The notes beneath the pieces are model-generated. The model did not search any database, was not told where the DNA came from, and saw only the letters and a list, made by a program, of their open reading frames with translations. Positions 60,809-64,000 of a stretch of DNA of 64,000 nucleotides are shown piece by piece. Made by a program: the position numbers and the translations under genes. How positions within the stretch are numbered: position 1 is the stretch's first letter; the number at the start of each line of letters is the position of its first letter. Source of the stretch: Clostridia bacterium (GTDB lineage Bacteria > Bacillota > DSM-521 > Neomoorellales > SLTJ01); the NCBI GenBank assembly GCA_004347685.1, contig SLTJ01000016.1, forward strand, positions 41,883 to 105,882, given 5' to 3'.

Positions 60809-62575
60809 TCACCTGGCTTCCAGCAGGCCCAGGGCAAGTCTCAGGCGGAATTTGGTATCAGCATCATTAAGAGACACATTGAGCAATTCTTCCAGTTTTC
60901 CCAGGCGATACCGCAAGGTACTGATGTGGATATGCAGGTATTCAGCAGTTCTTTGTAGGTGGCCATCATTCTTGATATATGCTTGTATTGTTTCCATGGC
61001 CCATGGGTGTTTGTTAGACCCAAATAAAGGCCCAAGGGCATTCTGGAGGAATAGCTCTACACGATTAGGGGCCGATTTATTTACAGAAAGAAAAAGTCCG
61101 GCTTCTTGCAAGTCAGTGAAAGCCATAACGCCTGGTGTGTGATTCTGATAAAGAAAATGAGCTGTTTCGAGCGCTTGCTGCCACATAAGCGGATATTCCT
61201 CAGCTTTTAATGCCTGGCCGCCGATGCCAACATACACTTGCTGGTGGGAAAGATGGTTGCATATACCTTGCCATAATGTATTAAAGAAGTTCGTAGTCGA
61301 GCTTTCTTTTATGTGAGGAGCTACTATGGCCAGAGCCGGAGCTGCATAGTTGCTTTTGTCAATGCAATAGTCACAGGTGATATGCAGCTCCGGGTAGATG
61401 GCTGTAAGATGTGTTGATAGCTGGTGAAATGTAGTAATGGCTTTTGAGGAAGGGTAGCTTGTTTTAGTATTGAGATTTTCTACCATAACCGCAGCCACGG
61501 TATGGAGCTTGTCCAAACTCAAACCCCAGAGCATCAGATAGTTAGCATCCATTTTTGGGGTGGGGGCAGAAAGGAGGTGAAGCAGCATTGCTTGCTTAGT
61601 AAACGGTTCTACAAACCTAGACAGTCGCCGTTCGGCCAGCACGGAGGCCGCGTAAACTAATATGGCGTGTTTGAGGAAATCAATTTCCAGATCTGCTAGC
61701 TTATGACGCGTTTCGAGTACGAGGATTACCCCAATGTTTTCCTGCCGGTGTGTAGCACCATGGCCACGTGAAATAGCCCGGCTCGTCTGAAATGTAACGG
61801 CAACGGCTGGGAGAGAGGATGAGTCGGACTGTAAGTGCATCTTTACTACATGCAGCGGCTCACCGTCGCCGTATATACGTATATGTGAATGCAAGAGTGC
61901 GGCCACTTGGGCAAGGAGATGATCGGGGTCGCCCTTGAAAGTATCAGAATGGTAGGTACTGAGGGGGCGGTAGTACTCATCTAAAATGATTACGGGGTTT
62001 CCGATCACCTTACCAATATTCTCGGCCAAATTTGGGACTGCTTCATACCGCAACAGTAGTTCCGAAGTCAGGGTTAGGCTTTCTTCAAGTACAGTAGTGG
62101 TACTGTTTGCTTCGGCTTCTGTTACAACAACTTCTTGCGGCGTTTCTACACGGTTTAGTTGATCCTGCATAAACTTGGTCAGGGTAGCGGCGTCGAAGGC
62201 GCTAAAAGAATTGGGAGATGGTTTGTTGGCGACACATATGACGCCTGAGGGTGATCCTCTATATACAAGAGGTATTGCCAGGAGGTTGTAAACACCATAC
62301 TTGATAGTTTTGTACTTAAGAAGCGGGTCATTTTGAACGGCGTTGGAAATCAGAATGTCGTTATTCAGGTAGACGCGGACAGGATTACATGAATAGTCGT
62401 TAAGGGACCGTTTGACCGGTTTGGTGGCTGGGGGAGGGTAAAGTGTTCCCTGGACAATAAGGTGCGGCTCGTGGTGGTGGCGCGCTGCAGCGCCAAATGT
62501 GGTGGCACCAGTTACGGCTAGCACTGTTGGGCAAAGATCGCGTAATATATCTTCTAGCAAAGGAGGAGACGTCAT
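60809..62575 (-). CDS. GAF/PucR-family transcriptional regulator
   Basis: About 588 residues: an N-terminal GAF-like module (YGVYNLLAIPLVYRGSPSGVICVAN), a central sensory segment with NIGKVIGNPVIILDEYYRPL, and the C-terminal PucR helix-turn-helix (YLHIHISTLRYRLGKLEELL). ATG at 62575 is used because AAGGTGAT stands eight bases upstream; TTG at 62599 has no site. Convergent with the UbiD operon and divergent from the ABC binding-protein gene, it is placed to control both. It has the same C-terminal architecture as the regulator at 15901. Codon use looks more AT-rich than the housekeeping genes. Confidence 0.85.
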   Translation of the reverse strand: MTSPPLLEDILRDLCPTVLAVTGATTFGAAARHHHEPHLIVQGTLYPPPATKPVKRSLNDYSCNPVRVYLNNDILISNAVQNDPLLKYKTIKYGVYNLLAIPLVYRGSPSGVICVANKPSPNSFSAFDAATLTKFMQDQLNRVETPQEVVVTEAEANSTTTVLEESLTLTSELLLRYEAVPNLAENIGKVIGNPVIILDEYYRPLSTYHSDTFKGDPDHLLAQVAALLHSHIRIYGDGEPLHVVKMHLQSDSSSLPAVAVTFQTSRAISRGHGATHRQENIGVILVLETRHKLADLEIDFLKHAILVYAASVLAERRLSRFVEPFTKQAMLLHLLSAPTPKMDANYLMLWGLSLDKLHTVAAVMVENLNTKTSYPSSKAITTFHQLSTHLTAIYPELHITCDYCIDKSNYAAPALAIVAPHIKESSTTNFFNTLWQGICNHLSHQQVYVGIGGQALKAEEYPLMWQQALETAHFLYQNHTPGVMAFTDLQEAGLFLSVNKSAPNRVELFLQNALGPLFGSNKHPWAMETIQAYIKNDGHLQRTAEYLHIHISTLRYRLGKLEELLNVSLNDADTKFRLRLALGLLEAR

Positions 62576-62601
62576 AAGCAAAATCACCTTCTGGGTCAAT
62601 G

Positions 62602-62623
62602 AAAGTAGGAAGACATCTACTTT
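62602..62623. promoter_or_regulatory. inverted repeat, candidate operator of the PucR-type gene
   Basis: AAAGTAG (62602-62608), eight bases, CTACTTT (62617-62623), lying just downstream of the -10 of the leftward promoter. Its position suits autoregulation or control of both divergent genes. Confidence 0.5.
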
Positions 62624-62652
62624 ATTATAATTGCTAATGAAATAGTTGTCAA
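62624..62652 (-). promoter_or_regulatory. perfect sigma-A promoter for the PucR-type regulator
   Basis: On the minus strand TTGACA (62652-62647) and TATAAT (62629-62624) with a 17-base spacer. Every base of both hexamers matches consensus, the strongest promoter in the window. Confidence 0.9.
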
Positions 62653-62718
62653 GAAAAGAAGTGGTCTATTTTGTCAATAATGCCGATAATGCACCAGGGG
62701 GAAAGGGTTGATTAGGCT

Positions 62719-63957
62719 ATGGTATTAAAAAGGGCTATTAAAGCGGCAATCATATTTCTTGCAGTGGCGGTAGCGGTAACTGGTTGCCAGAATCCGCAGC
62801 AGGCAAGAGACGCCCGGGAACCAGGTGGAAGTAGTTCTGCTGAGCAAGCCAGGGGCGGAGATAAAGAACGTATTCCATATAAGATAGGTGTCATTTTGAC
62901 CAAGTCTGGGCCAGGCGGCTTGTTAGGTGAGGCCGAGGAAAAGGCGATTAATTTTCTGGTAGAGAAAGCCAACAAGGAAAGCGGGATTGCCGGGCATCGC
63001 GTGGATGTGGTGATTTATGACGATGAAGGGCGGGCCGAAATAGCAACACGTTATTTTAAGCGGCTGATTGAATCGGATGGGGTCATTGGCATTCTTGGGC
63101 CAAGCATGACGCCTACGTCACTGGCCGTAGAGCCCCTGGCAATTGAAAATAGAGTCCCCACCATAGTTATGACGGGTGGATATTATCCAAAGGCCGACAC
63201 GAAATGGATGTTTGGCTCCATCCATCCAAGTGAACAAGCCTTTCATAAGGCTTTCAGGTATTTTCAGGAACACAATATCTCTAAGATGGCCAGATTAACC
63301 CCTAATGATCCTCTTGGCCAATTAGGCCACAACCTGGCGGAAAAACTTGCCCGTGAATACGGTCTCGAGATGGTAGCGACAGAATACTTCAACCTGGGGG
63401 ATGTTGATGTAAAAGCCCAGTTGGCCAGACTGAAATCAAGCCGAGCACAGGTGGTTATAACTTGGGCCACGGGGGAGCCTGTAGCCATGGTTTCCAGGCA
63501 AATGGTGGAAATGGGGTGGGACGTGCCTTTGTTTGTGACATATGGCAACTCTAGTCGGCAATTCCTTAAATTAGTTGGAGCCAAGTCCCCCGTAATTACC
63601 ATGGGAGCCAAAATAATGGTTGTTGATGAACTTCCTGATAGCGATCCCATGAAGCCAGTAATAAAAGAATATGTTGAATGGCACCAAGCTAAATATGGTG
63701 AGCCACCTGCGGGGCTAACTGATGGCCTTGGTTATGACGCGTTCAATATTATGCTCGACGCCATTAAAAGGACAGGGAAAGGCCCGGAAGAGCTGAAGGC
63801 AGATCGTGAAGTGTTAAGAAGCGCCATTGAGAACACAAAGAATCTCGTAGGCCTAAACGGGATCTTCAACATAACTCCTGAAGATCACATAGGGACGTCT
63901 CCTGACGACCTGATTCCGATGCGTATTGAGAACGGCCAGTGGGTAGTGATTAAGTAG
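62719..63957 (+). CDS. ABC transporter substrate-binding lipoprotein, branched-chain amino acid/aromatic type
   Basis: 412 residues. A lipoprotein signal peptide (basic start, hydrophobic core, lipobox VTGC near residue 22) precedes a Peripla_BP_6 domain (IGVILTKSGPGGLLGEAEEKAINFLVEKAN). Family members bind branched-chain amino acids, amides, urea or aromatic acids; the location beside UbiD suggests an aromatic or related organic acid. The permease and ATPase genes expected to follow would lie beyond the right edge (63958-64000 shows no start). GGGGGAAAGGG lies about eleven bases before ATG. Confidence 0.88.
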   Translation: MVLKRAIKAAIIFLAVAVAVTGCQNPQQARDAREPGGSSSAEQARGGDKERIPYKIGVILTKSGPGGLLGEAEEKAINFLVEKANKESGIAGHRVDVVIYDDEGRAEIATRYFKRLIESDGVIGILGPSMTPTSLAVEPLAIENRVPTIVMTGGYYPKADTKWMFGSIHPSEQAFHKAFRYFQEHNISKMARLTPNDPLGQLGHNLAEKLAREYGLEMVATEYFNLGDVDVKAQLARLKSSRAQVVITWATGEPVAMVSRQMVEMGWDVPLFVTYGNSSRQFLKLVGAKSPVITMGAKIMVVDELPDSDPMKPVIKEYVEWHQAKYGEPPAGLTDGLGYDAFNIMLDAIKRTGKGPEELKADREVLRSAIENTKNLVGLNGIFNITPEDHIGTSPDDLIPMRIENGQWVVIK

Positions 63958-64000
63958 TCAGCCAAATCTGCACAGAACAGGCGGGTCAGATGAACGAGAC

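Overview
The window reads as chromosome of an anaerobic, spore-forming, probably thermophilic Firmicute of the Moorella/Desulfotomaculum type. This rests on gene content: the sigI-rsgI pair, paired lonB and lonA, the redox repressor rex, minCDE beside mreBCD, a SpoIVFA-like LytM protein, a TIGR03960/DUF2344 pair next to RNase G, and a large ketone-carboxylase cluster. No rRNA or tRNA gene was seen. The taxonomic label is an inference; no alignment was run.

Layout. 1-438: N-terminal part of a large gene leaving the left edge. 0.7-6.4 kb: a DUF1015 protein, an amidohydrolase and the protein-quality block tig-clpP-clpX. 6.7-18.2 kb: a catabolic island whose order matches acetophenone carboxylase apcABCD, followed by a phenylacetate-CoA-ligase-type enzyme, a uroporphyrinogen-decarboxylase-like protein and a GAF-PucR regulator. 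18.3-27.6 kb: a flavoprotein, a coiled-coil nuclease-like protein, lonB, lonA, a GntR/slipin pair, an unassigned structured RNA leader before a 47-residue membrane protein, and meaB. 27.6-46.5 kb: housekeeping (valS, folC, rex, maf, radC, mreBCD, pbp2, minCDE, rodA, LytM protein, radical SAM protein, DUF2344 protein, RNase G). 46.8-52.2 kb: HD-GYP protein, orphan DNA methyltransferase, sigI-rsgI and a HAD phosphatase. 52.4-58.9 kb: accessory scrapyard with a BrnT-like toxin-antitoxin pair, an IS110-family element with a candidate bridge RNA, and broken vapC, transposase, hxlR, chemoreceptor, ubiD, istA and Rpn-nuclease genes. 59.0-64.0 kb: an intact UbiD decarboxylase, a small unknown protein, a second GAF-PucR regulator and a branched-chain-type ABC solute-binding lipoprotein. 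This last block looks more AT-rich than the rest by eye.

How it fits together. The two catabolic islands would let the cell take up aromatic or ketonic substrates, carboxylate ketones and activate the product with CoA (6.7-14.7 kb), and add or remove carboxyl groups on aromatic acids (59-60.4 kb). Each island has its own GAF-PucR regulator. The housekeeping blocks handle proteolysis, wall elongation and division-site placement.

The most unusual signals are non-coding. One is a promoter-driven structured RNA at 25951-26250. Another is a two-hairpin interspersed element of about 150 nt, whose stems change in compensating ways between copies and whose three full copies all lie between convergent genes. 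A third is a candidate bridge RNA behind the IS110 transposase. On the coding side, the DUF2344 gene lacks any ATG, GTG or TTG start at its conserved N-terminus and sits in frame with the upstream radical SAM gene across a single stop codon.
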